From Dehalococcoidales bacterium (lineage in GTDB: Bacteria; Chloroflexota; Dehalococcoidia; Dehalococcoidales; Fen-1064): DNA of 20,237 nucleotides. The translations under genes were made by a program, and so were the position numbers. The DNA lies in NCBI GenBank assembly GCA_030667735.1, contig DAOUVG010000002.1:1-20237 (forward strand), given 5' to 3'. The notes beneath the pieces are model-generated. The model worked only from the letters and a program-made list of their open reading frames with translations, was not told the origin of the DNA and did not search any database. Positions 7,511-14,774 of this stretch are shown here, in pieces; the stretch's first letter is position 1, and each line of letters begins with the position of its first letter.

Positions 7511-7538
7511 TTAGATATGCGGATATGCGCATATCTAA
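7511..7538. promoter_or_regulatory. ArsR operator: 11-bp inverted repeat containing a perfect 14-bp palindrome
   Basis: TTAGATATGCG (7511-7521) and its exact complement CGCATATCTAA (7528-7538) flank a 6-bp spacer. The spacer creates a tandem duplication of the 8-mer GATATGCG (7514-7521 and 7522-7529) and, with the right arm, a perfect palindrome GATATGCGCATATC (7522-7535). AT-rich dyads of this kind are typical SmtB/ArsR-family sites. It lies directly after the -10 box over the expected start point, so repressor binding would block transcription. Assignment to the adjacent ArsR is inference. Confidence 0.65.
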
Positions 7539-7558
7539 TTTAGAACCACAGGAGCGTC

Positions 7559-7918
7559 ATGCAGGAACTGCTGAAGGCTACAAGGGCACTGTCCGACGAG
7601 ACGAGACTGAGGATTCTCACCGTCCTCCTGGAGCGGGAGTGTTGCGTCTGCGAGGTTATGCAGGCCCTGGAGATATCCCAGTCCCGCGCGTCGCGCAACC
7701 TCTGCATTCTCTTCAATGCTGGTTTCCTGAGGACACGGCGGGACGGACCCTGGGTGCTTTATTCCCTGGACACGGAATCGGACAACCACGTTGCTGTGGC
7801 TCTGGTCAATTCACTGGAGGGACTTCTGGCGGGTAATGAAATCACAGTACTGGACCGGAAACGCCTCGCTGAAGCGGAGCGGGTAGGGCCGGGTTGCGTT
7901 AGCAGGAATACCGGATAG
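7559..7918 (+). CDS. arsR: ArsR/SmtB-family metalloid-responsive repressor
   Basis: This 119-residue winged-helix repressor releases DNA on binding a trivalent metalloid. Residues 7-26 (ATRALSDETRLRILTVLLER) are the usual family start. The sensor stretch ECCVCEV holds Cys28, Cys29 and Cys31, matching the position of the ELCVCDL arsenite site of the R773-type ArsR. The recognition helix follows in EISQSRASRNLCIL. A further Cys lies in the tail (PGCVSRNTG). The start is supported by AGGAG (7550-7554). It is first in its operon, behind a palindromic operator, so autoregulation is likely. Arsenite or antimonite is the expected inducer; other thiophilic ligands cannot be excluded. Confidence 0.9.
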   Translation: MQELLKATRALSDETRLRILTVLLERECCVCEVMQALEISQSRASRNLCILFNAGFLRTRRDGPWVLYSLDTESDNHVAVALVNSLEGLLAGNEITVLDRKRLAEAERVGPGCVSRNTG

Positions 7919-7976
7919 CACGCTCTTTTTTTGATAGAATGATATGCACTGATGCGCATTACAGGATATATCGGTC

Positions 7977-9011
7977 ATGACTATATTAACTGACATTCTG
8001 CAGGGTGGATGGAATGCGTTGCTGGAATACCTGTCAGCACACGTGCTCACCTGTTTAGTACCCGCCTTCTTCATTGCCGGGGCTATTGCCGTGTTTGTGT
8101 CCCAGGGAGCGGTACTCAGGTACTTCGGACCGAAGGCGAAGAAGGTGCTCTCCTACAGTGTTGCTTCCGTCTCCGGGACTATTCTGGCGGTCTGTTCCTG
8201 CACGGTACTGCCCCTGTTCGGCGGTATCTATAAAAGGGGGGCGGGTATTGGACCGGCAATTGCTTTCCTTTATTCAGGACCGGCAATCAATGTCCTGGCC
8301 ATAGTCTACACGGCAAGACTCCTGGGATATGACCTCGGTATTGCCCGTATTGTGGGAGCCCTTACCTTTGCCGCCGGTATTGGCCTTATCATGTCCTTTA
8401 TTTACCGCAAGGAGGAGTCGCTCAAGGACGCGGAAGCATTCGATGCACTCCTGGCGGACCTTGAGGGTAAAAGTATCAGGCAACAGGTTGTCTTTTTTGT
8501 AACGCTGGTGGGTATCCTGGTATCTGCCGCATCGCAATACTGGATAGTCGCCGGCACACTGCTGATTGTCCTGTCCGTCATCCTCTGGCGGTGGTTCTCA
8601 AGGTCGGAACTTGGCCAGTGGATGAGAGAGACATTGCATTTCGTACGCCTGATTGTACCCTGGCTCCTGGGCGGGGTGTTCGTCGCTGGCATAATTACAA
8701 CATTTATGCCTGAGAGTGTGGTAGCTACCTATGTCGGTGGTAACAGCCTGCTGGCTAACTTTGGTGCGTCACTGTTCGGTTCGCTGATGTATTTTGCCAC
8801 TCTTACCGAGGTGCCTATCATCAGGGCTTTCACGGACCTGGGAATGGGGAAAGGCCCGTCACTGGCTTTGCTGCTGGCCGGTCCGGCGCTGTCTCTGCCC
8901 AATATGCTGGTCATCCGCAGCATCATGGGTACAAAAAAGACGCTGACCTACATTACCCTGGTGGTGATATTTGCCACGATATCCGGTTACATATTCGGCC
9001 TGATTAGTTAA
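7977..9011 (+). CDS. arsP: ArsP-type permease (COG0701/DUF318 family)
   Basis: This is a 344-residue polytopic inner-membrane protein of the COG0701 permease family, whose characterised member ArsP exports trivalent organoarsenicals such as methylarsenite. Seen in the sequence: several strong hydrophobic segments; CSCTVLPLFGGIYKRGAGIG (73-92), in which the CSC pair (Cys73, Cys75) is the family hallmark; FLYSGPAINVLAI (97-109); a charged cytoplasmic loop at about 144-170; and a second half with ATLTEVPII and LLLAGPALSLPNM, echoing the first and indicating an internal duplication. The start has only a weak AGGA upstream. The gene follows arsR by 58 bp, including a run of seven T with no convincing hairpin. 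Substrate (methylated versus inorganic arsenic) is inferred from family and operon only. Confidence 0.82.
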   Translation: MTILTDILQGGWNALLEYLSAHVLTCLVPAFFIAGAIAVFVSQGAVLRYFGPKAKKVLSYSVASVSGTILAVCSCTVLPLFGGIYKRGAGIGPAIAFLYSGPAINVLAIVYTARLLGYDLGIARIVGALTFAAGIGLIMSFIYRKEESLKDAEAFDALLADLEGKSIRQQVVFFVTLVGILVSAASQYWIVAGTLLIVLSVILWRWFSRSELGQWMRETLHFVRLIVPWLLGGVFVAGIITTFMPESVVATYVGGNSLLANFGASLFGSLMYFATLTEVPIIRAFTDLGMGKGPSLALLLAGPALSLPNMLVIRSIMGTKKTLTYITLVVIFATISGYIFGLIS

Positions 9012-9047
9012 TGATTTAACTGTTAAAAACAAAAGGAGGTTATTCAG

Positions 9048-9296
9048 ATGATTATCAAGGTTCTGGGACCCGGCTGCCCAAGGTGTCAACAGGTGGAGAA
9101 AACGACCAGGGAGGTGGTCAGGGAACTGGGCATAGACGCAACGGTTGAAGAAATCAAGGAAATCAAGAAGATAATGGAGTATCCCATCCTGACTACTCCG
9201 GGACTGGTTATCGACGAAAAGGTGGTCTGTTCCGGGCGTGTACCCAGCAAGACAGAAGTGACCACATTCATCACCACCGCGATGGCCGGGGAATAG
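9048..9296 (+). CDS. mini-thioredoxin (redox-active disulfide protein 2 type), CPRC active site
   Basis: An 82-residue, cytoplasmic, thioredoxin-fold protein without signal sequence. The active site is [10 protein letters not shown], with Cys10 and Cys13. The cis-proline is in LTTPGLVID (Pro51), and a third cysteine (Cys61) lies in VVCSGRVPS. This small family is often found next to COG0701 permeases, as here, 36 bp downstream of the arsP-like gene. An excellent ribosome binding site, AAAAGGAGGT (9031-9040), precedes the ATG. A role as electron donor to, or metalloid carrier for, the permease is a reasonable hypothesis that the sequence alone does not prove. Confidence 0.88.
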   Translation: MIIKVLGPGCPRCQQVEKTTREVVRELGIDATVEEIKEIKKIMEYPILTTPGLVIDEKVVCSGRVPSKTEVTTFITTAMAGE

Positions 9297-9335
9297 ACGA
9301 TGCAGTCAGGACACCACGAATCAGCATGGTCGCGT

Positions 9336-9353
9336 GGCAAACCGGGGTTTGCC
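9336..9353 (+). other. hairpin between the mini-thioredoxin and lipoprotein-thioredoxin genes
   Basis: GGCAAACC (9336-9343) and GGTTTGCC (9346-9353) are exact complements with two bases between them, forming about a 7-bp stem with a CGGG loop. No T-tract follows, so it may be an mRNA processing or stability element inside the operon rather than a terminator. Confidence 0.35.
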
Positions 9354-9391
9354 GGCGGGACCGTTTCAGGTAATAGAATGAGAGGCAAGAT

Positions 9392-9793
9392 GTGAAGACT
9401 GCGCAGAAACTCTCACTGGCACTTTCGGTGTTGCTGCTCTGTCTGCTGGCAGTGACGGGTTGCGGTCCGGACCCTGCTGCGTCTTCTGATATTCCCCTTG
9501 AGCAGGCTTTGTCCAGCGGCAAACCAACATTAGCCGAGTTTGGGCGGGGGACCTGTATCCCGTGCAGAGAAATGAAGCCGATTCTGGAGAATCTGGCAGC
9601 GGAATACGAAGGCAAACTGAATGTAGTGATCGTGGAAATTGACGACCATATGGACCAGACCAGGAAGCATGGAATCATGGCAATACCCACCCAGATATTC
9701 TTTGACAGTAGTGGCCAGGAAATAACCAGACACATAGGCTTTTATGCTAAGGCAGACATAATCGCCCAGCTAAAGAATATGGGGATAGAGTAG
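9392..9793 (+). CDS. thioredoxin-like lipoprotein
   Basis: This 133-residue protein has a lipoprotein signal: KLSLALSVLLLCLLAVTGC, with a VTGC lipobox and lipidated Cys24. The mature part is a thioredoxin fold with active site GRGTCIPCREM (Cys55, Cys58), cis-proline AIPT (Pro99) and a C-terminal helix. It should be anchored on the outer face of the cytoplasmic membrane and exchange disulfides there, most simply receiving electrons from the CcdA-like protein encoded immediately downstream. The GTG start at 9392 follows AGAGG (9381-9385). The ATG at 9390 is out of frame and stops at once. The stop TAG abuts the ATG of ccdA, so the two are tightly coupled. Confidence 0.88.
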   Translation: MKTAQKLSLALSVLLLCLLAVTGCGPDPAASSDIPLEQALSSGKPTLAEFGRGTCIPCREMKPILENLAAEYEGKLNVVIVEIDDHMDQTRKHGIMAIPTQIFFDSSGQEITRHIGFYAKADIIAQLKNMGIE

Positions 9794-10489
9794 ATGGAAG
9801 GTCTACTGGGCAATATCGGTGAACTTATTCAGACGCAGGGCTGGCTGGCTTTCCCAGCCAGCTTCCTGGCTGGCATCATTTCCAGTGCCAGCCCCTGTGT
9901 CCTGGCGATGATACCTCTGGTTATTGGTTACGTCGGTGGTTACGCTGAAGGCTCACAGAAGAAGGCTGTTCAATATTCGATTGTCTTTGTCCTCGGCCTA
10001 ACCCTAACCTTCACCGTTCTGGGAATAATAGCCGGTGCCATGGGCAGGCTTTTTGGCGATGTCGGCAGCTTTTGGAACTACGTGCTGCCACCAGTCGCTA
10101 TTCTGCTGGGGCTGTATCTTCTGCTTTCCGGAGTATTGAACTTCAATATTGGCATATCGCAGCGGTTTATGCCCAAGCGAAGGGCCTTGCTCGGTGCATT
10201 TTTGATAGGCCTTTTCTTCGGCATAGTTGCTTCTCCCTGTGCCACGCCGGTGCTGGCAGTAATTTTAACCTTCGCCGCCGCCCAGAAGAAGATTGTCTAC
10301 AGTGGGGGGCTGCTGCTGGCATATGCCCTGGGACACTGGGTGCTGGTGCTCGGGGCCGGGATTTCGGCAGGGTTTGCCCAGAGAGTGCTGGAATCAAAAG
10401 GTATCAGCAATTTCTCCACTTACTCCAAGAAGGCAGGAGGGGTGCTTCTTATCGGGGTAGGAGTATTCCTGTTCATCTATCTGTTCTGA
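9794..10489 (+). CDS. ccdA: CcdA/DsbD-family transmembrane thiol-disulfide electron carrier
   Basis: CcdA proteins pass reducing equivalents from cytoplasmic thioredoxin across the membrane to extracytoplasmic thioredoxin-like proteins. The 231-residue protein has about six hydrophobic segments and the two pseudo-symmetric cysteine motifs of the family: SSASPCVLAMIPL (Cys35) and VASPCATPVLAVI (Cys149). Each sits near the start of a hydrophobic segment with the usual adjacent prolines. It starts directly on the stop codon of the lipoprotein thioredoxin, and the pair therefore looks like a dedicated donor-acceptor module. Length is normal for CcdA. Confidence 0.9.
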   Translation: MEGLLGNIGELIQTQGWLAFPASFLAGIISSASPCVLAMIPLVIGYVGGYAEGSQKKAVQYSIVFVLGLTLTFTVLGIIAGAMGRLFGDVGSFWNYVLPPVAILLGLYLLLSGVLNFNIGISQRFMPKRRALLGAFLIGLFFGIVASPCATPVLAVILTFAAAQKKIVYSGGLLLAYALGHWVLVLGAGISAGFAQRVLESKGISNFSTYSKKAGGVLLIGVGVFLFIYLF

Positions 10490-10508
10490 GGAGGACGTGA
10501 GGTGTGCT

Positions 10509-10718
10509 ATGCTTGAGATTAGAAAAACCGCCGTTTCTTTTGACGAGAAAGACCTGATGGAACTCGAGAGGATTGTCACCGACGGCGATGAGAAAGATGC
10601 GTTCAGGTTCCTGAAGAAGCGCGTCTATGACACAATTGCCCACGCCCAGCAGGGCAGACTGAAATCTCACCTGGATACCGGAAATGACCAAACAAAGGAT
10701 TGCAACGCGAATAGCTAG
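10509..10718 (+). CDS. small protein of unknown function in the ars operon
   Basis: This is a 69-residue soluble, highly charged protein starting MLEIRKTAVSFDEKDLMELE. Its middle (DGDEKDAFRFLKKRVYDTIAHAQQ) looks helical and amphipathic. It has a single cysteine near the C-terminus, no signal sequence and no membrane segment. ATG at 10509 is preferred because GAGGTG lies at 10499-10504; GTG at 10497 is an in-frame alternative that would add four residues (GAGGAG at 10488-10493). It lies between ccdA and acr3 on the same strand with short gaps, so it is probably an operon member. I do not recognise a named family. Confidence 0.65.
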   Translation: MLEIRKTAVSFDEKDLMELERIVTDGDEKDAFRFLKKRVYDTIAHAQQGRLKSHLDTGNDQTKDCNANS

Positions 10719-10773
10719 AGTCCGGGCAGGACTACTGCCAGCCGTTTTATTGTAAGGGAGAAAACAACCTTTC

Positions 10774-11832
10774 ATGGCAGAAAAGAAGGGAATAGGATTC
10801 TTCGAGAAGTATCTCGCCCTGTGGGTGGCATTGTGCATGGCTGCGGGAGTTTTAATTGGGCAGTTCTTACCGGATATTCCCGCCTTTTTAAGTAGATTTG
10901 AGTATGCTTCGGTATCGATACCGGTGGCGATACTAATCTGGCTAATGATTTACCCGATGATGCTGAAGGTGGACTTTGCCAGTATTGTAGATGTCGGCAA
11001 GAATCCCAGAGGACTCATAGTTACGTGGACAACAAACTGGCTCATTAAGCCGTTTACCATGTATGGCATTGCCTACCTGTTCTTTTTCGTAATATTCAAA
11101 TCCCTGATTCCACAGGAACTGGCGAAGCAATACCTGGCCGGGGCTGTGTTACTCGGGGCAGCGCCATGTACCGCCATGGTATTCGTCTGGAGTCATCTTA
11201 CCAGGGGTAACCCGGCGTATACACTGGTTCAGGTGGCCACAAACGACCTTATTATCTTGATTGCGTTTACGCCAATAGTGGCTTTTTTACTGGGAGTCAG
11301 CAACATTTCGGTTCCCTGGATGACGTTGTTCCTGTCAGTTGTCCTGTTTGTGGTAATCCCGCTGACCGGTGGATGGTTTACGAGAGTATATGTTTCCAGG
11401 AAGAGGGGAAAAGCCTATTTCGAAAACACTTTTATCCCCAAGTTTGGGAATATTACCATTATCGGGTTACTGCTTACACTCGTCATAATATTCTCCTTCC
11501 AGGGAACGGTAATAATAGATAATCCGCTGCACATAATCTTGATTGCTTTACCACTCTCTATTCAGACTTTCCTTATATTTTTTATCGCCTACGGGTGGGC
11601 AAAAGGATGGAAGCTCCGACATGATATCGCAGCACCTGCCGGCATGATAGGTGCCAGTAACTTTTTTGAACTCGCGGTAGCCGTTGCTATTTCTCTTTTC
11701 GGGCTTACCTCGGCGGCGGCCCTGGTAACCGTCGTGGGAGTACTTGTAGAAGTGCCCATAATGCTGACCCTTGTGGCAATTGCAAATAAGACTCACCACT
11801 GGTTCCTTGAATCACGAAAGAATGAGATATAA
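10774..11832 (+). CDS. acr3: Acr3-type arsenite efflux permease
   Basis: Acr3 (also annotated ArsB in many genomes) belongs to the BART superfamily and exports arsenite across the cytoplasmic membrane using the proton gradient. The 352-residue protein has about ten hydrophobic segments. The family-defining fourth segment LLGAAPCTAMVFVWS (127-140) contains the essential Cys132, followed by HLTRGNPAYTLVQVATNDL. The second conserved site is ASNFFELAVAVA (294-305), with Glu299. Codon use looks AT-richer than in the flanking mutL and hydratase genes. The nearest ribosome-binding-like sequence, AAGGGAG (10754-10760), is unusually far (13 nt) from the ATG. Last gene of the ars operon. Confidence 0.93.
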   Translation: MAEKKGIGFFEKYLALWVALCMAAGVLIGQFLPDIPAFLSRFEYASVSIPVAILIWLMIYPMMLKVDFASIVDVGKNPRGLIVTWTTNWLIKPFTMYGIAYLFFFVIFKSLIPQELAKQYLAGAVLLGAAPCTAMVFVWSHLTRGNPAYTLVQVATNDLIILIAFTPIVAFLLGVSNISVPWMTLFLSVVLFVVIPLTGGWFTRVYVSRKRGKAYFENTFIPKFGNITIIGLLLTLVIIFSFQGTVIIDNPLHIILIALPLSIQTFLIFFIAYGWAKGWKLRHDIAAPAGMIGASNFFELAVAVAISLFGLTSAAALVTVVGVLVEVPIMLTLVAIANKTHHWFLESRKNEI

Positions 11833-11838
11833 CGAAAC

Positions 11839-11871
11839 CAGGAGCATAATATAACGGTTTTCCTGTTTTTT
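11839..11871 (+). terminator. weak intrinsic terminator after acr3
   Basis: CAGGA (11839-11843) can pair with TCCTG (11861-11865), immediately followed by six T (11866-11871). An alternative smaller stem uses AACGG (11853-11857). The stem is short and the loop long (17 nt), so termination may be partial. Confidence 0.35.
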
Positions 11872-11914
11872 GGTATAGACCCGGGTTGACCAACTGAAGT
11901 CAGCCCGACAGGAT

Positions 11915-11944
11915 TTGACGGGTACCACTGGACGCATATATCAT
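11915..11944 (+). promoter_or_regulatory. putative promoter of the enoyl-CoA hydratase gene
   Basis: TTGACG (11915-11920) and TATCAT (11939-11944) are spaced by 18 bp. The expected start near 11951 gives a 30-nt leader containing AAGGTGG (11970-11976) before the ATG. This supports separate transcription from the ars operon. Confidence 0.45.
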
Positions 11945-11980
11945 AGTTGGTGGAAGAAACACTAACGATAAGGTGGTGAA

Positions 11981-12766
11981 ATGACTGACAATGATGCTGT
12001 AAAGGTGGAAATCGATAGCGGGATTGCCACGGTAGTAATCAACCGCCCGGAGGCACGCAATGCGCTCAATCGGGATGCGTTCCTCGGCCTGATGCAGGCT
12101 GCCCAGAGTCTCAAGGAGAACCCCGAGGTGAGGGTTGCCATCCTGACCGGCGCCGGCGACCGCGCCTTCAGTGCCGGAATCGACCTCAAGATGGTGGCTT
12201 CCGGAGGTGGGGCCTCAGTGTTCACCGGTTTGCGACCCGGGTTCGACCCGCTCTTTAGCCTGAAGTCGATATTCACGATGTACGAAGACCTGGCGATACC
12301 GGTGATTGGCGCAATAAACGGCTACTGCCTGGGGGCGGCTTTCGAGCTGAGTCTCTGCCTCGATATGCGCCTCGCCAGCGATACCGCCATCTTCGCGCTG
12401 CCGGAAATCCAGTTCGGCGTTCTCCCTGACCTGGGTAGTACTCAACGTCTGCCCAGAATCGTTCCCCCCGGCTATGCCAAGGAGTTGATTCTTACCGGCC
12501 GCCGTATTGATGCCGCCGAGGCGCTGCGTATCGGCCTGGTCGACCACGTCTACCCGCTGGACCAGGTAATGCCGGAGGCGAAGAAACTCGCCGAGGAGAT
12601 AGCCAAGCTCAATCCAAGTGTCGTTCAGGGAGCGAAGCGGGCGTCCAATCTCTGGATGACGACGCCGCTGGATACCAGGCTACGTATGGAAACGGACATC
12701 TGCATGGCCTCGGGCAGCGGTGCCGGGTTTGGTGAGCAGGCCCAGCAGTTCCTCAAGAAGGAGTAG
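11981..12766 (+). CDS. enoyl-CoA hydratase/isomerase (crotonase) family protein
   Basis: Crotonases bind acyl-CoA thioesters; classical members hydrate trans-2-enoyl-CoA in beta-oxidation. The 261-residue protein has the oxyanion-hole segments [10 protein letters not shown] (62-71) and [12 protein letters not shown] (114-125). Glu122 and Glu142 (in [11 protein letters not shown]), exactly 20 residues apart, align with Glu144 and Glu164 of rat mitochondrial hydratase. Both catalytic acids are thus retained, favouring hydratase over the many non-hydratase family members. STQRLPR follows as in true hydratases. The physiological substrate cannot be fixed; no other beta-oxidation gene is adjacent. 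The start is supported by AAGGTGG four bases upstream. Confidence 0.88.
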   Translation: MTDNDAVKVEIDSGIATVVINRPEARNALNRDAFLGLMQAAQSLKENPEVRVAILTGAGDRAFSAGIDLKMVASGGGASVFTGLRPGFDPLFSLKSIFTMYEDLAIPVIGAINGYCLGAAFELSLCLDMRLASDTAIFALPEIQFGVLPDLGSTQRLPRIVPPGYAKELILTGRRIDAAEALRIGLVDHVYPLDQVMPEAKKLAEEIAKLNPSVVQGAKRASNLWMTTPLDTRLRMETDICMASGSGAGFGEQAQQFLKKE

Positions 12767-12799
12767 GCTTTCTACCAGGAGATACCTTCAGGAATAGCG

Positions 12800-12841
12800 A
12801 TCAATAAGCGAGTGCCTGTTTACAGGCACTCGCTTATTGAT
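12800..12841. terminator. bidirectional hairpin terminator, 19-bp perfect stem
   Basis: ATCAATAAGCGAGTGCCTG (12800-12818) and its exact complement (12823-12841) enclose a TTTA loop. The element fills the gap between the convergent hydratase and EamA-type genes and can serve both. The plus-strand side continues into TTCTT, and both arms end in AT-rich pairs. Confidence 0.85.
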
Positions 12842-12844
12842 TTC

Positions 12845-13747
12845 TTACCCTCCCAATGTTAATAGTATCACCCCGCCGATAATCAGGCCGATTGATACTA
12901 CCTTGGTGGCGATAATGCCCCTGCTGAGACGTTCGTCAAGCACCGCCGGGAAGAAGCGGCTCACCGCCAAGGCATACACGAAGACAAACGCCGGTCGGGT
13001 GCTCAGGATTGTCGATACTATCGATACCGGCCCCTGCTCGATTGCCCGGAAGGACAGCACAATTCCCACTACGGCCACACATTCGTTGAGACCAAGAAGA
13101 CCGAGTGCCCGGTTCCTCCCCTCCATGTGCCACAGTTCCTGCAGAGTTGCCCTCCGCAGCGAGAGCAGCAGGAAGAGCGTCCCCAGGCAGACGGTACTGA
13201 TGCCGTACATGTTCCAGAAGGTGAGCTGTTCCATGGCGTACTTGCTGCCGATATTGGCCACCCCGAAAGAGACGCTCGAGACCATAAGTACGGCGAACGA
13301 TTTACGCAGGCGAATTCCCTGCCCGTCTGTTCCCCAGCGTACTGAGATGAGGACTGCACCGGATACCGTGATGATAATCGCCAGCCACTCCAGCCAGCCG
13401 AGATATTCGCCGAGAACGGGTACGGCGAGAATCGCGACGAATATCGGGAAGGTGTTGGTCACCGGCATAATGCGGGACACTTCTTCGGAGCGCATTGTCC
13501 GCAGCATGAGGAGCGCTCCCACGACACGGATGATGCTGGAACCCACTGCTACTGCCAGCGTCATGGTATCGACGCCCGCAGGCAGGGGAAGGAGGGTCAG
13601 GACCACCAGTCCCAACACGAAGTGGACAACCCCGATGGGAGCTATGAACGTCAGGAAGCTCGGCATCCTCTTCGAGATAAGGTGGCTATCGAGTATCGAG
13701 ACTAAGCCGGTAGTTGCCGCGGAGACGATGGCGATTGCAATCCACAT
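12845..13747 (-). CDS. EamA/DMT-family transporter
   Basis: A 300-residue inner-membrane protein with about ten hydrophobic segments arranged as two five-segment repeats, the layout of drug/metabolite transporter (EamA) proteins. The first repeat ends at about residue 136, after FVAILAVPVLGEYLGWLEW, with the proline- and glutamate-containing pattern conserved at the end of EamA domains. The second half mirrors it with GPVSIVSTILSTRPAFVFVY. Substrates of this family range from amino acids to metabolites and cannot be predicted here. The ATG at 13747 has GGAG only 15 nt upstream; no better in-frame start was found. It may be expressed with the speDE genes lying upstream on the same strand, from which about 100 bp separate it. 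Confidence 0.8.
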   Translation of the reverse strand: MWIAIAIVSAATTGLVSILDSHLISKRMPSFLTFIAPIGVVHFVLGLVVLTLLPLPAGVDTMTLAVAVGSSIIRVVGALLMLRTMRSEEVSRIMPVTNTFPIFVAILAVPVLGEYLGWLEWLAIIITVSGAVLISVRWGTDGQGIRLRKSFAVLMVSSVSFGVANIGSKYAMEQLTFWNMYGISTVCLGTLFLLLSLRRATLQELWHMEGRNRALGLLGLNECVAVVGIVLSFRAIEQGPVSIVSTILSTRPAFVFVYALAVSRFFPAVLDERLSRGIIATKVVSIGLIIGGVILLTLGG

Positions 13748-13848
13748 GGTAAGTAGGGCAGGCTCCTTTCCTGGTGGTTGTTATGCGTAGCATACCGGAA
13801 ACGACGGGGAATTGGTAGCGGGGAGATGGTGGTCTGGACTACTGGCTG

Positions 13849-14769
13849 CTAGCTCTGGTACATGTAAAGTGGGGTGTCGTCGGTTATCAGCCGGGCGGGC
13901 CTGGCAATCTCGTTCCTGATGTGCTTGGGCAGGCTGAACATAGCCTGGTGGGTCAGGCCATCGTAGAACTTCAGGTGATCTAGCGACCGGGCTGCAATGC
14001 GCTCATCTATTTCACTGGCAGATATCGGGAACGGGCTGACGCTTGACGATGCCAGGCAGAAACCCCAGGGACCACCGAAAGAGGGAATGTCCACCTGGTA
14101 GGCGCAGACTATGGGAAAAACGCTCTTCAGCGTATTGTATACGGCAGAAAGGTTCTCCAGCTCTGTCCAGGATGCCGAGCCGGACTGGACGGATATAATC
14201 CCATTGCTGGTCAGCTTGTTCCGGACTAGTTGGTAGAACTCCTGCGTATAGAGCAGGTATGCCGGCCCTTCCTCTATGGGCTCGGGCAGGTCAATGATTA
14301 TCACGTCGAAAGACTCGCTGCTGCTGGCCAGGTATTCCCTGGCATCAGTATGGTACAGCTCCGTGCGGGGGTCATCAAAGGAACCACGGCTGTATTCGGG
14401 CAGTATTCGCTTGCAGATATCGACAACCTCTTCGTCGATATCCACCATAACCGCCCGCCTGACGGTCCTGTGGGACAGCACTTCCCTGAGGGTCGCGCCT
14501 TCGCCACCCCCGGCAATGAAAACCGTCTCAGGGCCGGGATTGGCAATCATTGGCGTCTGGACCAGTGCCTCGTGATAGATAAACTCGTCCGCGTCACTGG
14601 ACTGAATCTTGCTATCCAGCACCAGGAACCTGCCAAAATTACCGCTACGGATAATCTCGATATTCTGGAACTTCGTCTGCCCGGTATACAGCACCGCTTC
14701 GATGCTGTGCAGCTGAATCAGGTGCTTACCTACTCTATCCCAGAACCATTTATCGGGGTCGCTATCCAT
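13849..14769 (-). CDS. speE: spermidine/thermospermine synthase-like aminopropyltransferase
   Basis: These enzymes transfer the aminopropyl group of decarboxylated SAM to a polyamine or agmatine. The 306-residue protein has the substrate-gate region DADEFIYHEALVQ (59-71), the nucleotide loop GGGEGATLREVL (87-98), VDIDEEVVDIC (109-119) and DAREYL (142-147). The catalytic-loop segment IIDLPEPIEEGPAYLLYT (158-175) resembles the DLADPIEGGP pattern of ACL5-type thermospermine synthases more than the DSTDP pattern of ordinary spermidine synthases. Asp160 matches the catalytic base, but the second acidic position (usually Asp) is Glu163. The gene starts 5 bp after speD, whose product supplies decarboxylated SAM. 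Product specificity is inferred. Confidence 0.87.
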   Translation of the reverse strand: MDSDPDKWFWDRVGKHLIQLHSIEAVLYTGQTKFQNIEIIRSGNFGRFLVLDSKIQSSDADEFIYHEALVQTPMIANPGPETVFIAGGGEGATLREVLSHRTVRRAVMVDIDEEVVDICKRILPEYSRGSFDDPRTELYHTDAREYLASSSESFDVIIIDLPEPIEEGPAYLLYTQEFYQLVRNKLTSNGIISVQSGSASWTELENLSAVYNTLKSVFPIVCAYQVDIPSFGGPWGFCLASSSVSPFPISASEIDERIAARSLDHLKFYDGLTHQAMFSLPKHIRNEIARPARLITDDTPLYMYQS

Positions 14770-14774
14770 GGTTC

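Noticed and set aside
7926..7932. Run of seven T after arsR as an intrinsic terminator
   Set aside because: No stable hairpin directly upstream; transcription into the permease gene is expected.
9300..9395. 31-codon frame (starting MQSGHHESAW) between the mini-thioredoxin and lipoprotein genes
   Set aside because: Spans the hairpin at 9336-9353 and ends just over the next GTG start; composition is not protein-like and there is no Shine-Dalgarno of its own. Translational coupling is possible but unsupported.
10725..10748. GGCAG/CTGCC stem followed by four T before acr3 as a terminator
   Set aside because: Five-base-pair stem with six bases before the T run; at best a weak attenuator, and acr3 has no separate promoter that I can see.
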